17,356 nucleotides of DNA from Segetibacter sp. (GTDB lineage Bacteria; Bacteroidota; Bacteroidia; Chitinophagales; Chitinophagaceae): the NCBI GenBank assembly GCA_030146445.1, contig JASLBT010000384.1, positions 1 to 17,356 of the forward strand. The letters are read 5' to 3'. Position numbers and translations under genes: made by a program. Below the pieces are notes generated by a model that made no database searches, was not told where the DNA came from, and was given only the letters and a program-made list of their open reading frames with translations. This document shows positions 1-8,238 of this stretch, one piece after another. How positions within the stretch are numbered: the stretch's first letter is position 1; each line of letters opens with the position of its first letter.

Positions 1-334
1 AAACAAAATATTAATGGCAGTTACTTCTGTAAGCTATGAATAAACTTTCAACGATGAAAGCTGAATGTCGGCTTACAACGCCCACCGAAAGGCAGCCTGC
101 CGATGGCTTTGGATTATGCGTACGAACAGGTGGCGGGGAAGGTAAAAACGTACGAACTTTTGTGCAAAAAACGCCGCATGAAGCTTCAACCGAAGCTCCT
201 GGCATTCTGCCGGGGAGACATCAAAACAACGTCCGGGGATAAGAAGACAGCTTGTTCAACAGCCAATCACCGGCGCACCATTGTTCCCGTGGCACAGCTG
301 GGCCACGGGTGCCGGAGTGAGGCCATTCCCGTGC
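1..334. other. Gene-free stretch downstream of kup
   Basis: No convincing coding sequence was found. Short open frames on both strands have low-complexity or unlikely protein composition and overlap one another. The stretch carries a 9-bp direct repeat, CGTACGAAC, at 119-127 and 149-157, and an 8-bp-stem hairpin at 286-309, which is listed separately. It may be the 3' flank of kup plus the edge of an unseen neighbour. Confidence 0.5.
286..309 (-). terminator. Stem-loop just downstream of kup, possible terminator
   Basis: CCCGTGGC (286-293) and GCCACGGG (302-309) form a perfect 8-bp GC-rich stem with an 8-base loop. It begins about 25 bases past the kup stop codon in the direction of kup transcription. 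No clear U-tract follows on the minus strand, so it may be a weak terminator or a 3'-end stabilising hairpin rather than a classic intrinsic terminator. Confidence 0.4.
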
Positions 335-2362
335 TTATTCGGTCACTTCCTCTTCTTCCTCGTTCGAACGGAGCATGATACGCTTTAGCTTCAGCGAGGT
401 AACCGGCGCAACGATTAAGGGGAATTTTTCAACAATAACATTACTTGGGTCCAAACCAAAACCACGTTCTTCACTCAGGCTGATCTCTTTGATGAAGAAA
501 TGGATCTTCATCATGATCTTTTCAAGGAATGGTAGCTCATTATCCTGGCTCAGGTACTTTTCCATAACAATAAACTGAAAGTCGCCGGTAACGTTATTTC
601 GCTCCAGGCTCTCGTACCTGCTGGTGATATTCACTTCCTTGTTGGCCACCAGGTCGGCAACGACCTTCCTGAACATAAGGTTGATCCTTTGTTCTACTTT
701 AAAGCCCAGGCGGAACTCTATCCTGATGATGTCGTTTGGAATGATGTGATCGACGCTGTACTCGGCGGTATATGGATCGTCCAGCACGTCGACGTGTACA
801 AACCAGTAGATATCCGCACGTTTCGGCTTTTTGTTCAGAATCGAATAGATGATCTTATGTTCGATCTCGTTGGGATTGTTTGCACTGGTCATATACACCA
901 GGTGGGTTGCATACTTGGGGATCGACTTATCATTACTGAGCTCCTGGATTTGCGGTATATAGTGTTCGAGTCGCACAAATTCGATATACCGGTTCTTGAT
1001 CTTTCGCGACCTGTACCATACATACATAATTACGAACATGAACATTGCGACCAGCATGGTAATATAACCGCCATGAGTAAATTTCTGCAATAGGGCCGTG
1101 AGGTATACCACTTCAATGGTAAAATAGCTGGCTAAAAAGAGGTATATCCAACCTGCGCGGATGCGGTGCATAACCATATAATTTGCAAACAGCACGGTTG
1201 TCGCAAGCATTGTTATGATAATGGCCAGCCCATACGCCGCTTCCATGCTCGAAGATTTTTTAAAGTACAAAACCACGATCACGCAACCCACAAACATCAG
1301 GGTGTTTATGCCGGGAATGAAGAGCTGTCCCTTGGCCTCTGTCGGGTAACGTATCTTCAGTTTCGGCCATAGATTTAACCGCATTGCTTCACTGATAAGG
1401 GTAAAGGAGCCGGAAACCATAGCCTGGCTGGCTATGATCGCCGCTGTAGTGGCAATCATTACCCCGATCAGGACGAACCACTGGGGCATGATATCGTAAA
1501 ATGCATTAATGTTGAGCGCAGCTTTAGTCTCTTCAGTAACGGTTATGCCGAGCCGGTGGGCAAGGAGATAAGAGCCCTGTCCGAGGTAGTTCAACAACAG
1601 GCAGCATTTAACGAAGATCCACGAGAAACGGATGTTTGACCTGCCGCAATGCCCAAGGTCGCTGTAAAGTGCTTCGGCTCCCGTCGTACAAAGAAATACC
1701 GCCCCAAGTAGCCAAAATCCCCCGGGATACAAGGCGAGGAACTGAACGGCGTAATAAGGGTTAAATGCCTTGAAGATCGACAGGTCGTCCATCACGTGCG
1801 AGGCGCCCAATACCGCCAGCATTGAAAACCACACCAGCATGATGGGGCCGAACATCCTGCCTATGCTAGCCGTACCAAACTGTTGCATAAAGAAAAAGGC
1901 AACGAGAATAGCCAGTACGATAACAACTATCGTATTCGTTTCGATATTATGTAAAACCGGAATTTTACGCAGTCCCTCTATGGCAGATGTTATTGAAATC
2001 GGCGGGGTAATAATTCCGTCTGCCAACAGCGCTGCCCCGCCGATCATGGCTGGCAGAACCAGCCATTTCTTTCGTCGCCGGACAAGTGCGTACAAGGCAA
2101 AAGTTCCGCCTTCCCCGTTGTTATCCGCCCTTAGTATCAGGATAACATACTTGATCGTGGTTTGTAAAGTGATGGTCCAGATTATACAGGACAGGCTCCC
2201 GATGACCAGTTGTTCGGTAATCGTTCGTTCAGAGATGATGGCATTGAATACATATAAAGGCGAAGTGCCGATATCCCCGTAAATGATGCCCAACGCGATA
2301 AGTAATCCTGCTGCGCTAACCTTGTTAATTTGCTTGCCCACAAATATGGTATTGTTAATCAA
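335..2362 (-). CDS. kup: KUP-family potassium transporter
   Basis: This is a Kup/HAK/KT-type potassium uptake permease of the cytoplasmic membrane, which in this family imports K+ probably with H+. Family hallmarks are visible near the N-terminus: GDIGTSPLYV (around residue 29), ADNNGEGGTFALYALVRR (around 79) and ADGIITPPISITSAIEGL (around 113). About 12 hydrophobic segments fill the first two thirds. A hydrophilic C-terminal domain of roughly 220 residues follows and ends in a run of glutamates. The length (about 670 aa) fits the family. The longest frame begins with TTG at 2362; a GTG at 2341 is also possible and gives a more usual leader after the putative -7 element at 2375-2382. An in-frame stop lies just upstream of 2362, so no longer start exists. 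The gene is divergent from the 2560 gene and appears monocistronic. The family call is very secure; the exact start is not. Confidence 0.95.
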   Translation of the reverse strand: MINNTIFVGKQINKVSAAGLLIALGIIYGDIGTSPLYVFNAIISERTITEQLVIGSLSCIIWTITLQTTIKYVILILRADNNGEGGTFALYALVRRRKKWLVLPAMIGGAALLADGIITPPISITSAIEGLRKIPVLHNIETNTIVVIVLAILVAFFFMQQFGTASIGRMFGPIMLVWFSMLAVLGASHVMDDLSIFKAFNPYYAVQFLALYPGGFWLLGAVFLCTTGAEALYSDLGHCGRSNIRFSWIFVKCCLLLNYLGQGSYLLAHRLGITVTEETKAALNINAFYDIMPQWFVLIGVMIATTAAIIASQAMVSGSFTLISEAMRLNLWPKLKIRYPTEAKGQLFIPGINTLMFVGCVIVVLYFKKSSSMEAAYGLAIIITMLATTVLFANYMVMHRIRAGWIYLFLASYFTIEVVYLTALLQKFTHGGYITMLVAMFMFVIMYVWYRSRKIKNRYIEFVRLEHYIPQIQELSNDKSIPKYATHLVYMTSANNPNEIEHKIIYSILNKKPKRADIYWFVHVDVLDDPYTAEYSVDHIIPNDIIRIEFRLGFKVEQRINLMFRKVVADLVANKEVNITSRYESLERNNVTGDFQFIVMEKYLSQDNELPFLEKIMMKIHFFIKEISLSEERGFGLDPSNVIVEKFPLIVAPVTSLKLKRIMLRSNEEEEEVTE

Positions 2363-2374
2363 AAAGAATTAGAA

Positions 2375-2382
2375 CAAATGTA
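2375..2382 (-). promoter_or_regulatory. Putative -7 promoter element of kup
   Basis: Read on the minus strand this is TACATTTG, an exact match to the Bacteroidota -7 consensus TAnnTTTG. No good -33 TTG is seen at the expected spacing. Transcription would begin near 2370, leaving about 8 bases before a TTG start at 2362 or about 29 before a GTG start at 2341. The latter leader length favours the GTG. This is inferred from sequence only. Confidence 0.45.
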
Positions 2383-2521
2383 TAAGTAAAAACGCTCTAA
2401 AATTGTAACCTGTTCAATAATGGTGCCTTCGGCGAAACGAGGGGTTTTCTTGATAAAATTTAATCGAAACCAGTAAGGTTCGGGTTGTTAATTAAGGGAA
2501 TATTAGCGGATACAGAATTCC

Positions 2522-2538
2522 ACAAATGTTACATTTGT
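2522..2538. promoter_or_regulatory. Perfect 17-bp palindrome overlapping a promoter, operator candidate
   Basis: ACAAATG-TTA-CATTTGT is a perfect inverted repeat with 7-bp arms and a 3-bp centre. It covers the putative -7 element TACATTTG (2530-2537) of the gene that starts at 2560. The half-site ACAAATGT recurs at 2374-2381, inside the putative kup promoter. The position is what one expects of a repressor operator, but the right arm is partly explained by the promoter consensus itself, so a chance palindrome is possible. Confidence 0.4.
2530..2537 (+). promoter_or_regulatory. Putative -7 promoter element of the 2560 gene
   Basis: TACATTTG matches TAnnTTTG exactly and ends 22 bases before the ATG at 2560, implying a leader of about 15-18 bases. 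The -33 region is weak: TTAG near 2503 is the closest candidate and is spaced too far. This is the same octamer as in the divergent kup promoter. Confidence 0.45.
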
Positions 2539-2559
2539 TTCACTTAATATTTTATTTAA

Positions 2560-4077
2560 ATGAGCAAATTATTCCTGGTGGCGATTGCGATCATGTTATC
2601 CGGGACCTCGATCGGTCAACGGGTCATCTATTCTGAACCAGACAAGGACGACCTTAAGCAAACCCGTTTTGAGATCGTTGGCAAGATTGGTGGTAATATC
2701 TTAATCTATAAGGAACTCCGCGATAATCACGCCCTAAGCATCTATGATGCTTCTATGAAGCAGCTTCAAAGGTTAAAACTGGATTTTCTCCCCGATAAAC
2801 TCATCAATACCGACTTTATCGCATATCCTGATTTTTGCTACATGTTTTACCAATATCAAAAAAGGAATGTTGTGTATTGCATGGCAGCCAAACTCGACGG
2901 AAACGGTAAGAAGATTGGAGATCCCATACAGCTGGATACCACGCAGATCAGTTTTTTTGCCAACAACAAGCTTTACTCTGTAATACACAGCGACGACAAA
3001 CAGCAGATCCAGATTTTTAAGATCAACAGTAAAAACGACCGTAATCACCTGTTAACCACGTCACTTTTCAATAAAGACCTGGTGCTTCAGTATAAGCATT
3101 TCATGGGAATCCCAATGCCCGACAGGAACGACATCCTTACTGAATTCTATGTTGATAATGATGGCAACCTCGTTTTTACAAGGGCTGTTCAAACACAGCA
3201 GTCCGATAACATACAGAGACTGTTCTTCATGACAAAGGAGAAAGCCACTGACCAGTATGTAGAAAGAGAGATCAAGCTGAACAACCACTACCTGGACGAC
3301 GTTCGCATAAAGGTGGACAACTACAACAAGCGTTATATTATTACATCGTTGTACAGCAAAAGCAGGCAGGGAAATATCGATGGGCTGCACGTAAGTATAT
3401 GGGACCGCCCGAGTGCGACACTGAATGTTTCCAGGGGTATCCCATTCGACGAAAGCCTGCGCAACGAGGCTCAGGGTCAGAACGGGATAAGGACCGCTTT
3501 CAATGATTTCTTTCTGCGGAACCTGATCGTAACAAAGGATGGCGGATTTTTACTCGCTGCAGAGTCTTTCTATACTACCGGGAGAGCGGGTAACTTCAAT
3601 CGGTGGGGATCTCCATTCGGCTCACCATTTATGCGGGGTATGGATTATTACTCATTCACCCCTTATTATTATGGCTATCCATGGTCTAGCTGGAACAATT
3701 ACGGTTATAACCAGTATAATCGTTACCACGCTGAAAATGTGGTGGTGTTCTCCTTCGATAGCAGTGCCAGGATGAATTGGAGCAACGTTATCATTAAAGA
3801 TCAGTACGACGATGATGTTGACCTTTTTATTGGCTACCAGTTGGTGAATACCGGCGACCAGCTTCATTTTCTTTTCAATAAACAGGAAAAGCGACTCCAG
3901 TTGCTTTCCGACCAAAGCATCTCTCCCGATGGTCAGCTCACCAGGGTTCCGACATTGAAAAACCTTGATAAAGGCTTTGACTTTATGCCACGTTTAGGTA
4001 AACAGATTAGTAACCGTCAAATCGTATTTCCCTGTATGTACCGGAATTATCTTTGTTTTGCAAAATTAGAACTTTAG
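2560..4077 (+). CDS. Secreted protein of unknown function with a tyrosine-rich loop
   Basis: I do not recognise a named family. The N-terminus is a short hydrophobic signal peptide (residues 1-19, MSKLFLVAIAIMLSGTSIGQ), so the 505-aa product is probably exported to the periplasm or outer surface. The rest reads as a mainly beta-strand protein with alternating hydrophobic strands and repeated short turns (for example LSIYDASMKQL, FYVDNDGNLVFTR, GGFLLAAESFY), compatible with a beta-propeller-like fold; that is inference. Residues about 346-389 form an unusual insertion rich in Tyr, Trp, Asn, Gly, Ser and Pro. ATG 2560 is preceded by a good -7 element. The next gene begins 19 bases after the stop codon, so the two are probably co-transcribed and the product may work with that membrane protein. 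Confidence 0.85.
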   Translation: MSKLFLVAIAIMLSGTSIGQRVIYSEPDKDDLKQTRFEIVGKIGGNILIYKELRDNHALSIYDASMKQLQRLKLDFLPDKLINTDFIAYPDFCYMFYQYQKRNVVYCMAAKLDGNGKKIGDPIQLDTTQISFFANNKLYSVIHSDDKQQIQIFKINSKNDRNHLLTTSLFNKDLVLQYKHFMGIPMPDRNDILTEFYVDNDGNLVFTRAVQTQQSDNIQRLFFMTKEKATDQYVEREIKLNNHYLDDVRIKVDNYNKRYIITSLYSKSRQGNIDGLHVSIWDRPSATLNVSRGIPFDESLRNEAQGQNGIRTAFNDFFLRNLIVTKDGGFLLAAESFYTTGRAGNFNRWGSPFGSPFMRGMDYYSFTPYYYGYPWSSWNNYGYNQYNRYHAENVVVFSFDSSARMNWSNVIIKDQYDDDVDLFIGYQLVNTGDQLHFLFNKQEKRLQLLSDQSISPDGQLTRVPTLKNLDKGFDFMPRLGKQISNRQIVFPCMYRNYLCFAKLEL

Positions 4078-4096
4078 ATAATTAGCTTCGTACACA

Positions 4097-5083
4097 GTGG
4101 TTGCACTCTTCAAAGACCGTTCACCGGCAAATGTCATCTGGCTCATCGTTCTGAGTATCGTGGTACACAGTCATTTTGTGTTTAGTCCGCCAAAGGTGCA
4201 GGCACATGATCCCGATGGTTTGATCTCGGTTTTCCTGCTCAGGTACCTTAGCAATACCAGCGACATATTGCTCATGGTATTGTATCATGTAATCGTTATC
4301 GTACAGGCTTTAAGGCTAAACTACCTGTTCAACGACCAGCGGATGTTTACCCGTAATAATTTTATTACGGCGATGGTGTATATTATGCTAACGGGGTTAA
4401 TACCGGAATGGAGCAACATAACTCCCGTGCTGATCATAAATACCTTGCTGATATGGTTGTTTGTTAAACTGGTCCGATTGTACAATCACCAAAACCCCAA
4501 AACCCTTCTGTTTAATACGGGGCTCATTATCGGCCTTTCGGTGCTCTTTTATCACCCCTCTGCTTTGCTCGTGCTTGTAGTTATATTCGCTTTGCTGGTG
4601 GTTCGACCTTTCAATCTGCCCGAATTGCTCGTGATGGTGATGGGAGTGCTCGCCCCCTTTTATTTTTTTGCGGTGTACCTTTTTCTTAATGATGAGTTTC
4701 CCTTGTTCTACCGTAACCTGCCGCAGTGGTCGCTCAACTTGCCCGCCATGAGCAATCCACCAATGCTGTTAGTAACTGCAGGACTGCTGTTGCTGATGTT
4801 GTTCGTGGGCCTGTTCCATTGGCAGAGCCGTACCCGCCGTATGTTAATACACGTCAGGAAAAACTGGGGAGTACTGTTGGTCATGCTGCTGATTACCCTT
4901 CCGCTCCCTTTCATTAGTAAAAACGAGGATCTCGATGGCCTGATGCTGTGGCTGATACCTGCAAGCCCGTTTATGGCAGAAGGTTTCCTCGGCCCTAAAA
5001 AGAATACCTTGCCTAATGCAATGTTTTGGACCTTACTGGTACTCATTGGTGTAAACAACTGGGGCTTTTTATTCCGCCGCTAA
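4097..5083 (+). CDS. Polytopic membrane protein, DUF6427-like
   Basis: A 328-aa integral membrane protein with about 8-10 hydrophobic segments and few soluble stretches. The N-terminus (MVALFKDRSPANVIWLIVLS) resembles the start of DUF6427 proteins, a Bacteroidota membrane family of unknown function, which typically begin with a short basic F(K/R)xRSPAN segment before the first helix. That assignment is from memory of the family and not from a search. The start is GTG at 4097, which places this N-terminal motif at the very beginning. It lies 19 bases after the upstream secreted-protein gene and is probably in its operon. No catalytic motif is visible, so the function is unknown. No clear terminator was found after the stop. 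Confidence 0.75.
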   Translation: MVALFKDRSPANVIWLIVLSIVVHSHFVFSPPKVQAHDPDGLISVFLLRYLSNTSDILLMVLYHVIVIVQALRLNYLFNDQRMFTRNNFITAMVYIMLTGLIPEWSNITPVLIINTLLIWLFVKLVRLYNHQNPKTLLFNTGLIIGLSVLFYHPSALLVLVVIFALLVVRPFNLPELLVMVMGVLAPFYFFAVYLFLNDEFPLFYRNLPQWSLNLPAMSNPPMLLVTAGLLLLMLFVGLFHWQSRTRRMLIHVRKNWGVLLVMLLITLPLPFISKNEDLDGLMLWLIPASPFMAEGFLGPKKNTLPNAMFWTLLVLIGVNNWGFLFRR

Positions 5084-5325
5084 TCGCTTTCCTTTCGAAA
5101 TTTTTCGTTGACCGGCATTTAGGGCTATATTGTAACATCGTTGCCGGATGCCCCGAACCGGCTGTTCCGACTGCGTGAATTATTTACAGGCATCCCGGCA
5201 TCGAAATCCGCACGACAGTTTGCCAGCTGAGCCACAACCGTGTCCTGATGTTCGCTTTGAGCTTTTGCATCATCACGGTGATAATGATTGATGGGTCGCT
5301 AACCGGTAAAACATCCCTTTTTACA

Positions 5326-6516
5326 ATGGCATTAATTAACCCTGCAGAATTTTTTGTAGATGTCGCGGAAAGTCAGTCTTTAAGCATAAGGCTACAGCCC
5401 TTACTTAAGTGGGCAGGTGGCAAAGAGAAGGAGCTGAAGCATATATTACCCAACCTGCCCGCCAGCTTTATTAATTATTATGAACCATTTGTTGGGGGCG
5501 GAGCCGTGTACACCGCGATAGAGGCTTCAAGTTATTTTATCAACGATAGGTCAGCAGATCTAATCGGCGTGTACAGGTCGATCACAAACGATCAAAGGCC
5601 GGCTTTTTTCGGGTCGCTTGACCACATCGTTGCTGGCTGGGATCTACTGACGAGCCTTGCTGGCGCAAATCACGACTTTTTCGTTGATGTTTACCGCCGA
5701 TTCAGTGGGGGCAGTTTCGATGAACAACAGGTGGAAGAAAAATTCAATGAATTCGTAGAACAGCACGAAGCTTTTTTCCACGGCATCTTTTCGCCACTGC
5801 TAACCTTCAACACGGCACATTTTATAAGCGAGGTCAGGAAAAATCTTCTCAGAAAGATCAAACGGATGAAGGCTATCGAAAGTCGGAGCCTGCGGTTGCC
5901 GGATGATGATGTCGCGGGGAATATGGAAACCGCGCTTAAAAGCGCCTATTACATGCAGTTCAGGTATCTCTATAACCATGTAAAAACATTTGCCCCTGAA
6001 CCCGGTGTGTGTGCAGCGCTTTTTTTGTTTATCAGGAATTATGCATACAGCGGAATGTTCAGGTACAATGGCAGCGGCGGTTTCAATGTGCCTTATGGTG
6101 GGATGGAGTACAACCGGAAAAATTTTACCAAGAAGATCGACTACTTACGTTCCGACGCCCTCAGGAGCTTGCTGGAACGCACAACGATCGAGAACCTCGA
6201 CTTCGAATCGTTTTTCTCAAGGTGGCCGGCTGCCGAAAACGATTTCATTTTTCTAGATCCTCCATACGATAGTGAATTTAGTACCTATGCAGGACACGAA
6301 TTTACGCGCGGCGACCAGGCCCGCCTGGCAGAATACTTAATCACGGCTTGTAAGGCAAAATGGATGCTGATCATCAAAAACACGGATTTTGTGTACAAGC
6401 TTTACCATGGGAAGGGATTGAATATCTCCATGTTCGACAAGAAATATCTGGTAAGTTTTATGAACCGGAACAACCGAAATGCTGAACACCTGTTGATCAG
6501 GAATTATCATACCTGA
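5326..6516 (+). CDS. D12-class adenine-specific DNA methyltransferase (Dam-like)
   Basis: Transfers a methyl group from S-adenosylmethionine to N6 of adenine in a specific DNA sequence. With the ATG at 5326 the protein is 396 aa. LKWAGGK (27-33) is the family's N-terminal motif, EPFVGGGAVY (from 53) is the AdoMet-binding motif I, and DPPYD (from 311) is catalytic motif IV. The C-terminus RNNRNAEHLLIRNY fits the family. In-frame ATGs at 5248 and 5284 would add 14-26 residues ahead of the motif and are less likely, since D12 enzymes start shortly before LKWAGGK. It is longer than Dam of E. coli (278 aa); the extra length lies between motifs I and IV (about residues 95-230), where the target recognition region is expected. 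No restriction endonuclease is adjacent, so it looks solitary. The recognition site cannot be read from the sequence. Confidence 0.9.
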   Translation: MALINPAEFFVDVAESQSLSIRLQPLLKWAGGKEKELKHILPNLPASFINYYEPFVGGGAVYTAIEASSYFINDRSADLIGVYRSITNDQRPAFFGSLDHIVAGWDLLTSLAGANHDFFVDVYRRFSGGSFDEQQVEEKFNEFVEQHEAFFHGIFSPLLTFNTAHFISEVRKNLLRKIKRMKAIESRSLRLPDDDVAGNMETALKSAYYMQFRYLYNHVKTFAPEPGVCAALFLFIRNYAYSGMFRYNGSGGFNVPYGGMEYNRKNFTKKIDYLRSDALRSLLERTTIENLDFESFFSRWPAAENDFIFLDPPYDSEFSTYAGHEFTRGDQARLAEYLITACKAKWMLIIKNTDFVYKLYHGKGLNISMFDKKYLVSFMNRNNRNAEHLLIRNYHT

Positions 6517-6890
6517 ACATTAGGTGGGGAGTTGATAACGACAGTGGATCGTACCATTACCAGCTGTCGGCCGCATTCACAGTTGCATCATTAAACGCCG
6601 GCGGCAACGTGCTGCTGCAAAGTTTTTGCTTATAAACTAACCGGCTGACTACCTGGCTGACCACAAACCGGCCCCGGTCTAATCAGCTTTGCCCGGGTCC
6701 GGTTAACTGCAAGTATTTCACTCCGCCGGTTGCCCGGAGCCCTAAGAAAACAACAATGAATAACCGGTCAATGTAAATGCAGCGTCGAAAAGAATTCTGT
6801 CTCCCGAATTGTTGTTAGTTTTACGGCGGGCGAATCGCGGGCTTCTTTCGCCGCCGCGCCAATCAATAATCAATAAGAATAGACTACATT
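6517..6890. other. Gene-free stretch between methyltransferase and purQ
   Basis: No coding sequence or RNA gene was recognised. The stretch is rich in CCGG-containing words, including a short dyad ACCGG-CC-CCGGT. A weak -7-like element TAGTTTTA lies at 6816-6823 and could serve purQ with a leader of about 60 bases. No riboswitch-like (purine or PRPP) architecture was evident by eye. Confidence 0.4.
6816..6823 (+). promoter_or_regulatory. Weak -7-like element upstream of purQ
   Basis: TAGTTTTA differs from TAnnTTTG at the last base. It lies 67 bases before the purQ ATG. No convincing -33 partner is seen. The same octamer occurs upstream of uvrA (9878-9885). Confidence 0.25.
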
Positions 6891-7550
6891 ATGAAGTATG
6901 GAATAGTTGTTTTTCCAGGCTCTAACTGCGACCGCGATATGCAGGATGCATTGCAACACGACATGAATAAAGAGGTGGTAATGCTCTGGCATAAAGACAA
7001 GGACCTGAGTATGTTTTCGACAGATGATTGTATCGTGTTGCCCGGCGGCTTTTCCTTTGGTGACTACCTGCGTTGCGGCGCGATTGCCCGTTTTAGCCCC
7101 ATGATGCAGAGCGTTATTGCCTTTGCAAATAAGGGTGGCAGGGTGCTCGGTGTATGTAACGGTTTCCAAATTCTTTGTGAAAGCGGACTGTTACCGGGTG
7201 GACTTCTGGGAAATGCCAGTCGTAAGTTTGTTTGCAAAAATGTTCACATCCGAACAGCAGATGGCGATCCGCTCCAGATCCCCGTGGCGCATGGCGACGG
7301 ACGTTATTTTGCTTCCCTTGACGTGTTGGATGACATGGAGAACCGGGGACAAATTATCTTCAGGTATTGCCACCGGAATGGTAAGATGGAGGAATTGTCA
7401 AATCCGAACGGGGCTCTTAGGAGTATTGCCGGCATCTGTAATGCTGAAGGCAATGTTTTCGGTATGATGCCGCATCCCGAACGCGCCACATCACCAATAT
7501 TGGGAAACACCGATGGATTGAAAGTGTTTAGGCAGCTTGGCTTGAACTAA
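6891..7550 (+). CDS. purQ: Phosphoribosylformylglycinamidine synthase subunit PurQ
   Basis: This is the glutaminase subunit of FGAM synthase (step 4 of purine synthesis). It releases ammonia from glutamine for the PurL subunit, with PurS as the third partner in organisms with the split enzyme. The 219 aa match the family's usual length. Class I glutamine amidotransferase features are clear: GGFSFGDYLRCGAIARFSP, the nucleophile elbow GVCNGFQ with Cys89, and PHPERA with His195 and Glu197 completing the triad. ATG 6891 places KYGIVVFPGSNCDRD at the N-terminus as in homologues. No purL or purS is adjacent, and the gene ends in its own strong terminator, so it appears monocistronic. A stand-alone purQ implies that the organism uses a split PurL rather than the large fused enzyme. 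Confidence 0.97.
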   Translation: MKYGIVVFPGSNCDRDMQDALQHDMNKEVVMLWHKDKDLSMFSTDDCIVLPGGFSFGDYLRCGAIARFSPMMQSVIAFANKGGRVLGVCNGFQILCESGLLPGGLLGNASRKFVCKNVHIRTADGDPLQIPVAHGDGRYFASLDVLDDMENRGQIIFRYCHRNGKMEELSNPNGALRSIAGICNAEGNVFGMMPHPERATSPILGNTDGLKVFRQLGLN

Positions 7551-7582
7551 AACCAGACAAAAGCCCACCTCATAAATGTAAA

Positions 7583-7604
7583 AAGCCCCGTTTGGGGCTT
7601 TTTT
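7583..7604. terminator. Intrinsic terminator between purQ and sigma-factor gene
   Basis: AAGCCCC (7583-7589), loop GTTT, GGGGCTT (7594-7600), then a T-run to 7604. Flanking A- and T-tracts extend the stem and make it usable on both strands. It sits about 30 bases after the purQ stop and about 50 bases past the end of the leftward sigma-factor gene, so it likely serves both converging genes. Confidence 0.85.
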
Positions 7605-7656
7605 GTGGGAGTAAAAATTAGCTGATATAATTATCTTCTTTTTAAAGTTGTTGAGG

Positions 7657-8238
7657 TTATAAAGCGATCTGCTGTTCAGTAAGCATCTTACGCATGTTGA
7701 TCAGTCCATAGCGCATACGGCCCAGCGCAGTATTGATGCTGCAATTTGTCATCTCAGCAATTTCCTTAAAGCTCAGGTCGGCATAGTGGCGTAAAACAAT
7801 CACTTCCCTTTGTTCTTCGGGAAGCATGTCCAGCATCCGGCGAACCCGCTCATGAGATTGTCCTTGCATCATTTTGGTTTCTGCACTTTCTTCCGAAAGG
7901 TTGATCACTTCGAAAATGTCCCTTTCATCACTGGTTTTGATTGTCGGCGTGCGCTTTACCTTCCGAAAATGATCGACACATAAGTTGTGCGCGATACGCA
8001 TTGCCCATGGCAGGAACTTTCCCTCTTCCGTATACCTGTTCTTACGGATAGTTTCAATGATTTTGATAAAGACGTCCTGGAAAAGGTCTTCCGCCATGAA
8101 CTTGTCTTTAACTAAAAATAAAATTGATGAAAAAATCTTGTCTTTGTAACGACCGACCAGGATGTCTAAAGCCTGGGTATCGCCGTCCTGGAACGCATGA
8201 ACAAGTTGAGTGTCGGTGGCTTGGGAAAGTGTTTTCAT
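7657..8238 (-). CDS. ECF-type sigma-70 family RNA polymerase sigma factor (copy 1)
   Basis: Directs core RNA polymerase to a subset of promoters. The 193 aa contain sigma region 2 (about residues 10-95, with AEDLFQDVFIKI and the RNRYTEEGKFLPWAMRIAHNLCVDHFRK stretch for -10 recognition and melting) and region 4 (about 133-185, with LPEEQREVIVLRHYADLSFKEIAEMTNCSINTALGRMRYGL as the helix-turn-helix for -35 recognition). Regions 1.1 and 3 are absent, as in ECF factors. There is no extra C-terminal domain. A hand alignment to the gene at 8916-9500 gives about 126 identities in 190 positions, so the two are paralogues. No anti-sigma or membrane partner gene is adjacent, and the target genes are unknown. 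It converges on purQ across a shared terminator. Confidence 0.95.
   Translation of the reverse strand: MKTLSQATDTQLVHAFQDGDTQALDILVGRYKDKIFSSILFLVKDKFMAEDLFQDVFIKIIETIRKNRYTEEGKFLPWAMRIAHNLCVDHFRKVKRTPTIKTSDERDIFEVINLSEESAETKMMQGQSHERVRRMLDMLPEEQREVIVLRHYADLSFKEIAEMTNCSINTALGRMRYGLINMRKMLTEQQIAL

Noticed and set aside
103..378. 91-codon plus-strand frame near the left edge
   Set aside because: Its start looks protein-like, but the second half is low quality and it overlaps the kup end and a hairpin. No promoter and no known family.
6517..6890. Possible purine riboswitch or restriction endonuclease remnant next to purQ and the methyltransferase
   Set aside because: No purine aptamer architecture was seen, and no open frame of useful length exists there.
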